Numbered from the stretch's first letter, positions 9,460 through 17,638 are shown. The stretch is 64,000 nt of DNA from Thermofilum uzonense (GCF_000993805.1 NZ_CP009961.1:148001-212000), one strand, 5' to 3'. The notes: generated from the sequence alone by a model not told the origin. Numbers and translations are program-made.

Positions 9460-10268
9460 TTCTCACCCTTGATAACGAGAAAAATCAGGTAAAGCGTGAA
9501 TAGTATTAACCCGAAAGCAGCAGAGGGAGCAATATTCAAGTAAATGGCTAGAAGAAGTCCCATGAATCCCGAAAAAGCCGAGGACAGCATGCTGATCAAC
9601 AAGACCTCTCGCGAGTTTCTTGCCGAAGTAGCAGCTATGGCTGCGGGCAGCAGCATAACTACATGCTCGATCACAAAACCGACTACTCTCAGCAATCCAA
9701 CGCTTGCAACAGTCAACAGGGTTATAACGAAGTAGTCGTGAAGCTTAGCATTTATTCCGTTAAGTATAGCGTAATCTCTGTCAACACCAATCAGTACTTC
9801 TTTCTCATAAAATGCCAGGGTCAACAAGATTAAAGCTATAGAGGTAACGGCAGCATTGACAGTATCCTCCCAAGAGGCTAAGAGGGGGTCGCCAAGAATA
9901 TATGACCACAGGCTAACTTTGGCAGGGAACATAGTTAAAATATAGTAGAGGGCTGCCACACTTGCAGATGTTGTAAAAGCCACAAATACAGAGGTTGCTG
10001 TATTCTCATTGACCCCTCTGTGGACAAGGTACATTTGAAGATATGATAGAGGAATACTGACAATCACCGCCCATAAGGTAGGATCCCCAGCAAGAAAAAT
10101 GGACATCATGTAGCCGAGAGCGATTGACAAAAGTGCAGCGTGAGGCAGGGAGGAGGCAAAGAAGTTAAGTCTCCTCGCGGATATTATGGGACTTAACGCA
10201 CTAAATGCTAGAGATGTTGACATAATGACAATAACCCAATTCAGATCGAGGTACATTTGTGCTTCCAC
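9456..10268 (-). CDS. Metal ABC transporter permease (ABC-3/ZnuB-TroC family)
   Basis: A very hydrophobic 270-residue protein with about eight to nine membrane helices and the hallmark segments of the ABC-3 permease family (S-P-I-I-S-A-R-R-L-N-F near residue 27, L-L-R-V-V-G-F-V-I near residue 197, L-L-P-A-A-I-A near residue 210). It forms the channel of a zinc/manganese-type uptake system together with the ATPase just upstream and the binding protein encoded divergently. The GTG start at 10268 is preceded by a strong AGGGGGTG ribosome site. It follows the ATPase gene by 9 bases. Confidence 0.88.
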   Translation of the reverse strand: MEAQMYLDLNWVIVIMSTSLAFSALSPIISARRLNFFASSLPHAALLSIALGYMMSIFLAGDPTLWAVIVSIPLSYLQMYLVHRGVNENTATSVFVAFTTSASVAALYYILTMFPAKVSLWSYILGDPLLASWEDTVNAAVTSIALILLTLAFYEKEVLIGVDRDYAILNGINAKLHDYFVITLLTVASVGLLRVVGFVIEHVVMLLPAAIAATSARNSREVLLISMLSSAFSGFMGLLLAIYLNIAPSAAFGLILFTLYLIFLVIKGEK

Positions 10269-10277
10269 CCCCTGAGC

Positions 10278-11030
10278 CTAGTGTATTATATGGAGACACT
10301 TCTCGATATACAATACATTCTCACCATAAGCCTTACGCAACAGGTCAAGCCTGAAGATCTCTGCAGGCGGGCCAGCGGCCTTAACGCCCCTGTTAAACAC
10401 TATTATTTTCTCGCTAAGGTTGACTGTTAAGACCGGGTCATGTGTTGTCAGTAGTATCATCTTGTTTTGCTTCACCTTCCTGATAAATGAAAGAATATCA
10501 TCCTTGCCTCTAGGATCTATTCCCGAGAAAGGCTCATCCAACAACAGTATCGGAGTTTCCATTGAGAGGGCTCTGGCAACTAATATTCTTTGAACTTGTC
10601 CACCACTTAGCGAACTCATTCTCTTATCCGCGAACTCCTGGGCACCCACCAAAGCCAAATAATCGTCTACGATCATCTTACAGTCTCTCTTTTTACAAGT
10701 GCCTCTAGCTCTCAAACCGGCCTCTATAAACTCTCGTCCAGTCATGGGATAATTGTAATCGATATTCGATAACTGTGGAACATAAGCCATGTATCTTCCA
10801 GCCTTAGAGGGGTTTCCTGTTATTTCTTCGCCGTTAACAAGAACCCTTCCCGATAATGGCTTCAAAAGACCTAGGATTACTTTGAAAAAAGTGGTTTTTC
10901 CAGCTCCATTGGGACCAAGAACCGTAAACAGCCCGAAGCCCTCCAGTCTTATGTTCTCGTTTTCCAGTATCTGCTCTGAGTTATAACTAAAGGTTAAGTC
11001 CCTGATTTCCAGTGATAAGGTCTCGTGCAT
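10278..11030 (-). CDS. Metal ABC transporter ATP-binding protein
   Basis: The ATPase of the metal uptake system. It shows Walker A G-P-N-G-A-G-K-T-T near residue 37, the signature L-S-G-G-Q-V-Q-R near residue 142, Walker B I-L-L-L-D-E-P-F near residue 162 and the switch histidine in T-T-H-D. A longer open frame extends to 11252, but that would run through the divergent binding-protein gene and its promoter. The ATG at 11030 gives the normal family N-terminus (L-E-I-R-D-L-T-F-S-Y) and sits behind an A/T-rich TATA-like box, so I use it. A C-K-K-R-D-C insertion near residue 115 is unusual. Confidence 0.92.
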   Translation of the reverse strand: MHETLSLEIRDLTFSYNSEQILENENIRLEGFGLFTVLGPNGAGKTTFFKVILGLLKPLSGRVLVNGEEITGNPSKAGRYMAYVPQLSNIDYNYPMTGREFIEAGLRARGTCKKRDCKMIVDDYLALVGAQEFADKRMSSLSGGQVQRILVARALSMETPILLLDEPFSGIDPRGKDDILSFIRKVKQNKMILLTTHDPVLTVNLSEKIIVFNRGVKAAGPPAEIFRLDLLRKAYGENVLYIEKCLHIIH

Positions 11031-11138
11031 AAACTTCCCGATAATTTTAAATAAATGTGCACAAATATATACTTTGTCCCAGTAATGGTTACAGTGGGTG
11101 CATAAAACTATGATTGATGCAAAAGGTAATGTGCACAT
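11025..11138. promoter_or_regulatory. Divergent promoter with two TGTGCAC palindromes
   Basis: The region between the divergent metal-transport genes holds an 8-bp palindrome TGTGCACA at 11056-11063 and a 10-bp one ATGTGCACAT at 11129-11138, the latter just inside the binding-protein gene. The string GTGCATAAA also appears twice, at 11025-11033 and 11098-11106, each overlapping a start codon. A TATA-like AAATATATA at 11063-11071 fits the rightward gene. These repeats are the best candidates for the NikR-like regulator's operators. The palindromes are seen; the role is inferred. Confidence 0.4.
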
Positions 11139-12027
11139 AAGCAGAGAAAGACTGGTGTTTATAATACTCGTAGCTTTGTTATTTCTTGTTTTCTCGGTGT
11201 ATCTTCTAACACAGGGTGAAAGGACATCTGAGACCAAGAGTGGTTTAAACATAGCGGTAACGTTTTACTCTCTAAAGCCCGATTTAGATCTACTCGTATG
11301 CGAGGGAGACAATGTTTTCTCAATAACACCTGCAGGCGTAGACCCCCATGAATATCAATTGTCTCCCGCGGATATTGAGAAGCTAAAACAAGCCGACCTC
11401 ATAGTATCAACCGCTCATACGCCTTTCGAGACACAAATACACGAGCTTGTAACACGCGGTGAATTAAAAGCAGTTCTTATAGAGATTCCCGGAATTCCAC
11501 AAATTAAGATTAGGAATAACCCGATGACTGGTCAGCCGAACTATCACTGGCCAATTTATGACCCGGACAATTACAAGGTATACCTTTCCTATGTCGAGAG
11601 TAAATTAGAGGGCCTAAGGCCAAACTGTAAGTCAACCTACAAGAGTCACTTAACGCTAATTTTGAACAACATAACAAGGATCCAGGACTCTCTCACGCCT
11701 ATATCGGTATGCGCGGTCGCTACCTCACCGCCTGTACAGTACGCGGTAGAGTGGACCGGCGTCAAAGTAAAGTACTTGCTTCAAAAAGAAGAAGACCTCC
11801 CAGCAACCCCACAGGACATAGCATCCATTGAACAGAGCCTTGCCAGCGGGGAGTGCAAGCTAATAGTGATTGTAGGTAGTACAAGTACTCCGCTTGCACA
11901 GAAAGCCCTCGAGCTCTCTGGAAAATACAAGGTAAAGTACATTGTTATACCCAGTCCCATCTCTCCTCAGAGCACACTGAGTAAGATAAATGAAGTCGTA
12001 AAGATTCTAAATTCTTTAAAATATTGA
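11098..12027 (+). CDS. Metal ABC transporter substrate-binding protein (ZnuA/TroA family)
   Basis: A 309-residue extracellular solute-binding protein. An uncleaved signal-anchor helix lies near residues 18-38. The cluster A-I family marks follow: G-V-D-P-H-E-Y-x4-P-x-D near residue 81 with the first metal His, then A-D-L-I-V-S. A second candidate His lies in N-Y-H-W-P near residue 148. The GTG at 11098 lies about 31 bases after the centre of a TATA-like box, which suits a leaderless message; an ATG at 11110 is the alternative. It is divergent from the ATPase/permease/NikR-like operon and completes the transporter. The sequence does not tell zinc from manganese or iron. Confidence 0.85.
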   Translation: MHKTMIDAKGNVHISRERLVFIILVALLFLVFSVYLLTQGERTSETKSGLNIAVTFYSLKPDLDLLVCEGDNVFSITPAGVDPHEYQLSPADIEKLKQADLIVSTAHTPFETQIHELVTRGELKAVLIEIPGIPQIKIRNNPMTGQPNYHWPIYDPDNYKVYLSYVESKLEGLRPNCKSTYKSHLTLILNNITRIQDSLTPISVCAVATSPPVQYAVEWTGVKVKYLLQKEEDLPATPQDIASIEQSLASGECKLIVIVGSTSTPLAQKALELSGKYKVKYIVIPSPISPQSTLSKINEVVKILNSLKY

Positions 12028-12058
12028 GGAAATGAGTAAAAGAAAAGTTTTTCTCATA

Positions 12059-12232
12059 CTATCTAAGTTTAATTCCGGATGAGGAGCGCTGGAACTGCTG
12101 AGGATTCTCTATGATGTAGGCTACAACACTCTGATACTTCTCAATCGCTTCTCCAAATTCATCTACACTTGCCCGCCATGCGTCACCGGGGCATGGCTTC
12201 CGGTTACCCTTCTTAGGGGTTATTCTCTGGCT
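12059..12232 (-). pseudogene. Open stretch without a start: possible tail of a lost gene
   Basis: On the minus strand a frame ends with TAG at 12061-12059 and codes a plausible helical tail (D-E-F-G-E-A-I-E-K-Y then V-V-A-Y-I-I-E-N-P-Q-Q-F). It has no ATG, GTG or TTG anywhere upstream before it runs into the tnpB remnant in another frame. I read it as the C-terminal leftover of a gene broken when mobile DNA arrived. I do not recognise the family. It could also be chance coding-like sequence. Confidence 0.3.
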
Positions 12233-12233
12233 C

Positions 12234-12420
12234 CTAATGGGCGTATCTTTTACTTCTTGTCTCTCTTCTCGGTGGGTGTGTAACTCCGCTGTGTGTTGGG
12301 ATTTAGGCTTCGATCTTGCTGGGTGTTGGCGGGCTGTACCCTGTCTTCTCAGCGATGTTTAGTGCAGCATTTATGTCGGCGTTTACTTCTAGGCCGCAGT
12401 TCTTGCACGTGCATAGCCTC
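12234..12420 (-). mobile_element. tnpB: Remnant of an IS200/IS605-type tnpB (zinc-ribbon tail)
   Basis: The minus strand from 12420 encodes the second half of the OrfB/TnpB zinc ribbon, C-T-C-K-N-C-G-L-E-V-N-A-D-I-N-A-A-L-N-I, followed by the typical tail ending P-S-K-I-E-A. A TAA stop then occurs at 12305-12303, but the same frame continues with a tail that also fits the family (I-P-T-H-S-G-V) to a TAG at 12236-12234. This suggests a nonsense mutation of a tyrosine codon in an already truncated gene. The nuclease domain is missing: beyond 12420 the sequence is unrelated. The element is therefore dead. No clear element ends were found. Confidence 0.75.
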
Positions 12421-12562
12421 GCTGAGGGCCTACGCTGACATCCTGCCAGACTACAGTAAGGCGCTTGACAGCATGGATGCAATGCTCAGGGAGCTCGAGG
12501 AGCAAAGGAGCATGCTTGAAGGCCTCCTCGAGGAACAGGAAGATCATCCCCCCACTCCCTAG
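12420..12562 (+). pseudogene. C-terminal fragment of an unknown coiled-coil protein
   Basis: On the plus strand, joined to the broken 5' side of the tnpB remnant, a short frame ends with TAG at 12560-12562 and codes a strongly helical heptad-like segment (S-K-A-L-D-S-M-D-A-M-L-R-E-L-E-E-Q then L-E-G-L-L-E-E). It lacks a sensible start, since its upstream frame crosses the tnpB remnant antisense. The sequence looks more GC-rich than the flanks. I take it as a gene fragment carried with the mobile DNA. The remaining interval to 12782 holds no gene that I can support. Confidence 0.3.
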
Positions 12563-12749
12563 CCTTGACTTGAGAAGCTATCACCTCACCCCTCAAACTG
12601 GCGTTCAACAATCATTCGAAAAAAACGAGAAGGTTAATAATGATTACTCTCTGAGTCTCGAAAGAGTGTTGGGGCATGGCCCAGGAAGTGTCTCCTCAGT
12701 TTAGAACTGTCATCCACTAGACTCAGAAAACTTCCGATCAAAGATGAGA

Positions 12750-12757
12750 TATAAAAG
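12750..12757 (+). promoter_or_regulatory. TATA box of speE
   Basis: TATAAAAG at 12750-12757 lies about 30 bases before the ATG at 12783. This is the spacing for a leaderless archaeal transcript and argues against the upstream in-frame ATGs at 12744 and 12768 as the translation start. Confidence 0.5.
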
Positions 12758-12782
12758 CCTGTATGGCATGAGTAAAAGCGAT

Positions 12783-13718
12783 ATGAACAATAGTAGTTCT
12801 GAGAAAATAGGAGTATTATGGTATACCGAGTGGCTTAGCCCACTAGAGGCTCATGTTCACGGAATCAAGGAGGTTATCTTTGACGGCTGGACTAAATATC
12901 AGCGGGTAACAATTGCGAAGACCGGGTCATTTGGAAAAGTACTCTTCCTAGACGGATATGCCCAAAGCTCCGAATATGACGAGTTCATTTATCATGAATC
13001 ATTAGTACATCCTGCGATGATTACTCATCCCACCCCGAGAAAAGTCCTCATTGTCGGAGGAGGCGAGGGGGCGACATTGCGGGAGGTATTAAAGCACGAC
13101 ACTGTGGAACACGTGGTTATGGTTGATATAGACCAGGAGCTGGTAGAGCTGGCTAAGAAATACCTCCCCGAATGGCATAAGGGCGCTTTCGATGATCCTC
13201 GTGTAGAGCTACTTTTTATGGATGGAAAAGAGTATATCGAAAAAACACGGGAAAAATTTGACGTAGTAATACTAGACTTGACAGACCCCATAAAGGATAC
13301 ACCCGGAGTCTTACTTTACACACGCGAGTTCTACGAAGCGGTCAAGAAGATTCTAAACAAGGAGGGCGTAATGGTTACTCAGGCTACCTCGACAAGATAT
13401 TATATAAATGCGTTTACAATAATTGGAAACACTCTACGGGAAGTTTTCCCATATGTGAGACTATACAAAGTATTCGTTCCCGCCTTTTATAGCGAGTGGG
13501 GATTCGCAATAGGCACGATTTCCAGGGATCCATTGTCCATCCCTCAGGAAGAGGTTAAAAGGCGTCTAAAAGCTATGGATCTTAAGTACTTAGATCCAGA
13601 AGCCTACGCGTTTCTATTCCACATTCCACGCTATATGCTGGAAAAAATGAAAAAATACACTCAAGTATCGACTCTAGAAAACCCCTTAGAGTTGGCCCCT
13701 TGGAATCATCAGACGTGA
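12783..13718 (+). CDS. speE: Spermidine synthase (polyamine aminopropyltransferase)
   Basis: About 311 residues with the SpeE layout: an N-terminal beta domain (W-Y-T-E-W), the core motif L-I-V-G-G-G-E-G-A-T-L-R-E-V that binds decarboxylated S-adenosylmethionine, acidic V-D-I-D-Q-E-L at the next strand, and the catalytic-loop D-L-T-D-P motif. The conserved L-F-L-D-G-x-x-Q-S-S-E-x-D-E-x-x-Y-H-E segment that forms the polyamine pocket is complete. Archaeal homologues often use several amine acceptors, so long-chain polyamines are likely products in a thermophile. It reads out from the IS remnant region and overlaps the convergent biotin carboxylase gene by 10 bases. Confidence 0.92.
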   Translation: MNNSSSEKIGVLWYTEWLSPLEAHVHGIKEVIFDGWTKYQRVTIAKTGSFGKVLFLDGYAQSSEYDEFIYHESLVHPAMITHPTPRKVLIVGGGEGATLREVLKHDTVEHVVMVDIDQELVELAKKYLPEWHKGAFDDPRVELLFMDGKEYIEKTREKFDVVILDLTDPIKDTPGVLLYTREFYEAVKKILNKEGVMVTQATSTRYYINAFTIIGNTLREVFPYVRLYKVFVPAFYSEWGFAIGTISRDPLSIPQEEVKRRLKAMDLKYLDPEAYAFLFHIPRYMLEKMKKYTQVSTLENPLELAPWNHQT

Positions 13719-15175
13719 GCTCTTGCAAGTAGTCTCCAATAACTGATAGACTTCGACGTCTGTTCCGCCTTCGTCTCAGCTCTTTCTTGGATCATTGTTG
13801 TAGTCACAGGCTCCTCCAGGTTTTTGAAGAGTTCTCTTTTTTCTAGAATTTGGGTGGTGTAGGAGCCTTTAACGAAATCCTCATCTTCCAGTATCCTAAT
13901 CAGAAATAAACGATTTGTTTTTAACCCTCTAATCTCAAGTTCGCCTAATGCACGTTTCAGCCTTCTTGTTGCTGACTCTCTATCATGGCCCCAAGCTATT
14001 ACCTTCATAAGGAGTGAATCATAAAACTCAGGCACTCTGAAGCCTTCATAGACGCCGCTATCTACTCTTATCCATGGTCCAGCAGGAAGGCTTAAACGTG
14101 TTATTGAGCCGGGTGAAGGAGCGAAATCCGATGCGGGATCCTCGGCGTAGATCCTGGCCTCAATAGCATGACCCCTGAAGGAGGGGTCGGAGAGAGATGA
14201 AGGTAAATGTTCCCCTGAAGCTATGGCTAGCTGTTGCTCAACGATATCCACACCAGTAATCATCTCAGTTACGGGATGTTCTACCTGTATCCGCGTGTTC
14301 ACCTCGAGTAAGTAAAATCTCCTTTCATTTAAATCGAAGAGGAACTCAAAGGTTCCCGCGTTCACATAATTGCAGCTCTGAGCAGCTTTAACAGCCAATG
14401 TAAGGAGCTTTTCTCTCTCCTCAGATGTTATCGAAGGGGAAGGCGCTTCCTCTATGACCTTCTGGAATCTTCTTTGCACACTGCACTCTCTCTCGAAAAG
14501 ATGAATTACTTTCCCGTGCATATCCCCGAGAATCTGAACCTCTATATGTTTAGCCCTGGGAAAATATTTCTCAAGGTAGACCTCGGTTCTCGCGAAGTAT
14601 GCTTTAGCTAGTCTAGAGGCTTTGGCGATTTTTTCTTTCAGTTCCTCGGGGCTGAAAGCCACAAACATGCCAATACCGCCGCCACCACCTGAAGGCTTCA
14701 CGACCACAGGATATCCAATTTCTTCTGCTTTAGCCTCTGCCTCCTCCAGACCAACCGGATCAAGTGTACCGGGAACAATAGGTATTCCAGCCTTGGCAAA
14801 AAATCTACGGGAGGAGATCTTGTCTCCAGCCAGCTTTAGAACGTCAGGTGTGGGGCCTATCCAAGTGAGACCGGCCTCCTTAACCTTTTCCGCAAAAACA
14901 GGATTTTGTGATAAGAATCCGTATCCAGGATGTATCGCTTCCGCCCCTGAAGATGATGCAGCACGAATAATTTTTTCCATGTTCAGGTAGCTCTCCCTAG
15001 GTTCGGAAGGCCCTATAAAGACTTTCTCATCAGCAAGCTTTACATGAAGGGAATTTTCATCTGCCTCGCTATACACAGCTACAGTTTTTATTCCAAGCTC
15101 CTTAGCAGTTCTTATTATGCGAACTGCTATTTCTCCCCTATTTGCTATTAGGATTTTGTCAAAGTATTCTCCCAT
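13709..15175 (-). CDS. Biotin carboxylase subunit of an acyl-CoA or pyruvate carboxylase
   Basis: A 488-residue ATP-grasp enzyme that carboxylates biotin on a carrier protein. It begins with I-L-I-A-N-R-G-E-I-A-V-R-I-I-R-T, and has H-P-G-Y-G-F-L-S near residue 82, the glycine-rich G-G-G-G-I-G-M lid near residue 165, and the active-site stretch L-E-V-N-T-R-I-Q-V-E-H-P-V-T-E near residue 290. The length matches the separate biotin carboxylase subunit; residues after about 450 are a short charged tail. No biotin carrier or carboxyltransferase gene lies in the window, so acetyl/propionyl-CoA and pyruvate remain possible substrates. The tatD-like gene follows upstream on the same strand, 10 bases apart. 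Confidence 0.92.
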   Translation of the reverse strand: MGEYFDKILIANRGEIAVRIIRTAKELGIKTVAVYSEADENSLHVKLADEKVFIGPSEPRESYLNMEKIIRAASSSGAEAIHPGYGFLSQNPVFAEKVKEAGLTWIGPTPDVLKLAGDKISSRRFFAKAGIPIVPGTLDPVGLEEAEAKAEEIGYPVVVKPSGGGGGIGMFVAFSPEELKEKIAKASRLAKAYFARTEVYLEKYFPRAKHIEVQILGDMHGKVIHLFERECSVQRRFQKVIEEAPSPSITSEEREKLLTLAVKAAQSCNYVNAGTFEFLFDLNERRFYLLEVNTRIQVEHPVTEMITGVDIVEQQLAIASGEHLPSSLSDPSFRGHAIEARIYAEDPASDFAPSPGSITRLSLPAGPWIRVDSGVYEGFRVPEFYDSLLMKVIAWGHDRESATRRLKRALGELEIRGLKTNRLFLIRILEDEDFVKGSYTTQILEKRELFKNLEEPVTTTMIQERAETKAEQTSKSISYWRLLARAHV

Positions 15176-15185
15176 TACACATCCC

Positions 15186-15968
15186 CTATCTTAACCCGTA
15201 GAATATTAGTGCGTTTTCAGTCGTTATTTTGTCTATCTCCTCAAAATTGATCTCTCTCAATCTGGCTATCTCTTCTATCACATATTGCACTCCGAGTGGA
15301 GTGTTTACGCCCCCATCGGGTCCAAGGAAAGGTGAGTCCGTCTCGGTAAGTATGTGTTCCAAGGGAAAGCCCTTAGCTATTTTACGCATGTTCTTAGTGT
15401 CTCGGACTTTTAAATTGACTGAGAAATAAAAGCCCATGTCGAGGGCTTTTCTAGCTGTGGTCATGTTGCCTGTGAAAGAGTGCATTAAGACCTTCTCGTC
15501 TAGTTTATAGCTAGAGAGAATCTCTACAGCCTCCTCCTCTGCTTTTCTACTATGAATGACCACGGGTTTTCCAATTTTCTCAGCAACCTCGAGCATCTCC
15601 AAGAAGACTCTTTCGGAGCGCCTGTATTCCTCCTCGTTTTTTATCCAGAACCTGTCGAGCCCTATTTCCCCTATAGCCACTATCCTATCTTTATTCTCGA
15701 AAATGAACTCCTTGTATTTCTGAATTTCTAGATCACTCATTTCAACCACTTGGGTTGGGTGTAAGCCGAGGCTGACGAAAACTCGCCCATTATATCTTTG
15801 AGTGAGTTCAAGAGCTATTCTGGCATCTATGAAATCCTCCTTTTTCTCACGGTCGAAAGGGAATGCTGAAGTCACTATTCCCGTTAGGACAGTTGCTGCC
15901 TCGGGAAGAACCCTATCCAAGATTTCCTTTAAACCCGGATACGTTAAATGGCAGTGCGCATCGAACAC
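15186..15968 (-). CDS. TatD-family metal-dependent hydrolase
   Basis: 260 residues with the TatD amidohydrolase signature: D-A-H-C-H-L at the N-terminus, G-E-I-G-L-D near residue 98, V-I-H-S-R-K near residue 135, H-S-F-T-G near residue 162 and T-E-T-D-S-P-F near residue 210. These residues build the two-metal site. Family members act as 3'-5' DNA/RNA exonucleases or on D-aminoacylated substrates; the precise role here is unknown. It is the first gene of a two-gene unit with biotin carboxylase, and is divergent from the polyprenyl synthase gene. Confidence 0.88.
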   Translation of the reverse strand: MFDAHCHLTYPGLKEILDRVLPEAATVLTGIVTSAFPFDREKKEDFIDARIALELTQRYNGRVFVSLGLHPTQVVEMSDLEIQKYKEFIFENKDRIVAIGEIGLDRFWIKNEEEYRRSERVFLEMLEVAEKIGKPVVIHSRKAEEEAVEILSSYKLDEKVLMHSFTGNMTTARKALDMGFYFSVNLKVRDTKNMRKIAKGFPLEHILTETDSPFLGPDGGVNTPLGVQYVIEEIARLREINFEEIDKITTENALIFYGLR

Positions 15969-16027
15969 AAATCGGTGTTTGTGGATAGCCTTATATTGCT
16001 TATGTAAAGTGATGAAAAAGGTATTTC

Positions 16028-16927
16028 ATGCTGAACGCTGTCACAGTGTACTCCCGGATGAGTGTGCTTCGAGAAATGCTTGAAGCATATATTCAGGATA
16101 CCCTCTCAAAAGAAATCCCTTACGAGGAGGTTTTCTATGCTCTTAAAGGAGGTAAAGCACTTAGGGGTACACTGGCTCTTTTTATGGCTGAGTGTCTTGG
16201 AGGTGATCCATCGATTGCTCTCCCGATTGCATTTGCCTTAGAACTCATGCATTCTGCCTCCCTGATACACGATGATATAATTGACAAGTCGGAAGTCAGA
16301 CGAGGGAGGGAAAGTTTCTGGAAAAAGTATGGTTTAGAGAAGTCTATAATATACCCACACGTCCTTATGGCCACCGCCATTAAATATGTTTCAAAAGCGG
16401 GGATAGAAGCGGTTCGGGAGAGCATGGATGCTTGGAGGAAGGCAGCTATTGGCCAGATTTGGGATATGGAAATCCTTAAAGGAGAAAGGGGCGTCGCCAG
16501 TTACATCGACATAGTAGCTTATAAAACGGGCGCTGTATTCGAGGCTTCCTCCGTTCTTCCACTCTACGCTTTAGGATTAGATGGAGGAATCATAAGTACA
16601 GCTAAAAAGTTCGGTCTATCTCTCGGTTCAGCGTACCAGATCTTGGATGATCTTTCCGATATCGAGAAGGGAGAAAAGAGCAGTGGAAGCGTTTTAAAAC
16701 TACTTGAAGAATCTGGTGGAGAGGTATATCCTTATGCTCTAAATCTGTTTAAAGAGGAACTAGATAAAATTCTAAAGAATGCAGCAGAGCTTTCAATCAA
16801 ACTAGCATATTATGCAAGATATTCTCTGGAAACATTTCTACAGGAGACTAGTGACGAGACTCACCAAAAAATCCTTGGGATTATAAATTCGAGGTGGACT
16901 TATTGGGGACTACCGGATTATCGGTAA
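16028..16927 (+). CDS. Polyprenyl diphosphate synthase (GGPP synthase-like)
   Basis: A 299-residue trans-prenyltransferase. The first aspartate-rich motif is D-D-I-I-D near residue 83 followed by R-R-G-R, and the second is D-D-L-S-D near residue 213; Y-K-T-G-A and G-Q-I-W-D lie between. These bind Mg-diphosphate and isopentenyl diphosphate. The usual G-D-x-L motif after the first Asp motif is replaced here (P-H-V-L-M-A-T-A), so the protein is somewhat divergent. The start ATG follows AAAAAGG by six bases. Archaeal membrane lipids need such an enzyme. The next gene (a methyltransferase) overlaps it by 34 bases. Confidence 0.85.
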   Translation: MLNAVTVYSRMSVLREMLEAYIQDTLSKEIPYEEVFYALKGGKALRGTLALFMAECLGGDPSIALPIAFALELMHSASLIHDDIIDKSEVRRGRESFWKKYGLEKSIIYPHVLMATAIKYVSKAGIEAVRESMDAWRKAAIGQIWDMEILKGERGVASYIDIVAYKTGAVFEASSVLPLYALGLDGGIISTAKKFGLSLGSAYQILDDLSDIEKGEKSSGSVLKLLEESGGEVYPYALNLFKEELDKILKNAAELSIKLAYYARYSLETFLQETSDETHQKILGIINSRWTYWGLPDYR

Positions 16928-17562
16928 AGCTTTGGCTTCAAGTTGAGGAGGTTTTAAGATATCTCTTTGATGAGGATATCTACGAGAGAGCTAACACTGC
17001 GATGAGCCTTGGTCTCCACAAGCTTTTAAGAGAATATGTTTTGAGTATGGTTACTAATACAATCTTAGACGTCGGATGCGGTAAGGGGGAGTATATACCT
17101 TATCTTGCAAAAAAATCCGACTTTCTCGTGTGCCTCGATCCAATCCTACCCAGGTTTAACTCGAAGCATCCAAAAATGGATAGGGCTGTAGGTGTTGCCG
17201 AGTACCTACCCTTCAGAGATGGGGCTTTCTACTTTGCTACTGCCATGTTTAGTTTTCGGGACTTTTTCGATAAAGCTAAGGGCATATACAATCTGAGGCG
17301 TGTCGTTAAAAGAGGCGCGCTAATCCTAGATCTTTTCTCGCCGTCCTACATCCTTCGTCCTCTCTTAGTGCTATATTTCGGTGTTGTTGCTCCTGCTATG
17401 GGTTGCCTGGCAACAGGGTGTAAGAAAGGACGGTGGGAGCTAATCTTACCCACCATCTTGCTAATGCCTAGGTCAACCTTTTTCGAAAGAATAGGAGGAA
17501 AGATCATGTTAAAAAAGGCATATGGTTTGGTTGCTATTGTGTACTTGCCTCCTTATTTTTGA
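16894..17562 (+). CDS. Class I SAM-dependent methyltransferase
   Basis: 222 residues. Motif I reads I-L-D-V-G-C-G-K-G-E-Y near residues 57-67, the acidic end of strand 2 is C-L-D-P near residue 79, and A-E-Y-L-P-F-R-D-G-A-F-Y near residue 107 is the pattern of the UbiE/type-11 methyltransferases. A hydrophobic patch near residues 155-175 suggests a membrane-bound or lipid-like substrate. The GTG start at 16894 lies inside the end of the prenyl synthase gene, so translation is coupled. A prenylated lipid or quinone is the natural guess for its substrate, but this is inferred only from position. Confidence 0.75.
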   Translation: MDLLGTTGLSVKLWLQVEEVLRYLFDEDIYERANTAMSLGLHKLLREYVLSMVTNTILDVGCGKGEYIPYLAKKSDFLVCLDPILPRFNSKHPKMDRAVGVAEYLPFRDGAFYFATAMFSFRDFFDKAKGIYNLRRVVKRGALILDLFSPSYILRPLLVLYFGVVAPAMGCLATGCKKGRWELILPTILLMPRSTFFERIGGKIMLKKAYGLVAIVYLPPYF

Positions 17563-17586
17563 GAAAAGGTGTCTAAGGATTCGTAC

Positions 17587-17630
17587 AATATTTCAATAAA
17601 TTTATATATATCCCAAACAAGAAATATTTC
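17587..17630 (+). promoter_or_regulatory. PadR-gene promoter with repeated AATATTTC elements
   Basis: A TATA-like run TTTATATATATCCC (17600-17613) is flanked by AATATTTC at 17587-17594 and by the perfect 10-bp palindrome GAAATATTTC at 17621-17630, the latter 8 bases before the regulator's ATG. The placement around the promoter is what an autoregulatory operator would look like. The repeats are visible; binding by the PadR protein is inferred. Confidence 0.4.
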
Positions 17631-17638
17631 AGGATCCT

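Noticed and set aside
11031-11252. 74-codon N-terminal extension of the metal ABC ATPase
   Set aside because: It would run through the divergent promoter and the start of the binding-protein gene, and adds cysteine-rich sequence not seen in the family.
12293-12562. Plus-strand 89-residue frame (and a 79-residue one to 12704)
   Set aside because: Its first part is the antisense of the tnpB zinc-ribbon tail and it has no sensible start; only the last 45 codons look protein-like, kept as a fragment.
12188-12680. GGGGCATGGC twice (12188-12197 and 12671-12680) as element-end repeats
   Set aside because: A 10-bp match in a 700-bp region can occur by chance, and no hairpin or element border coincides with it.
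16008-16039. GTGATGA followed by CTGA before the prenyl synthase gene
   Set aside because: Spacing is 15 nt and no C'/D pair follows; it is the ribosome site region of the gene.
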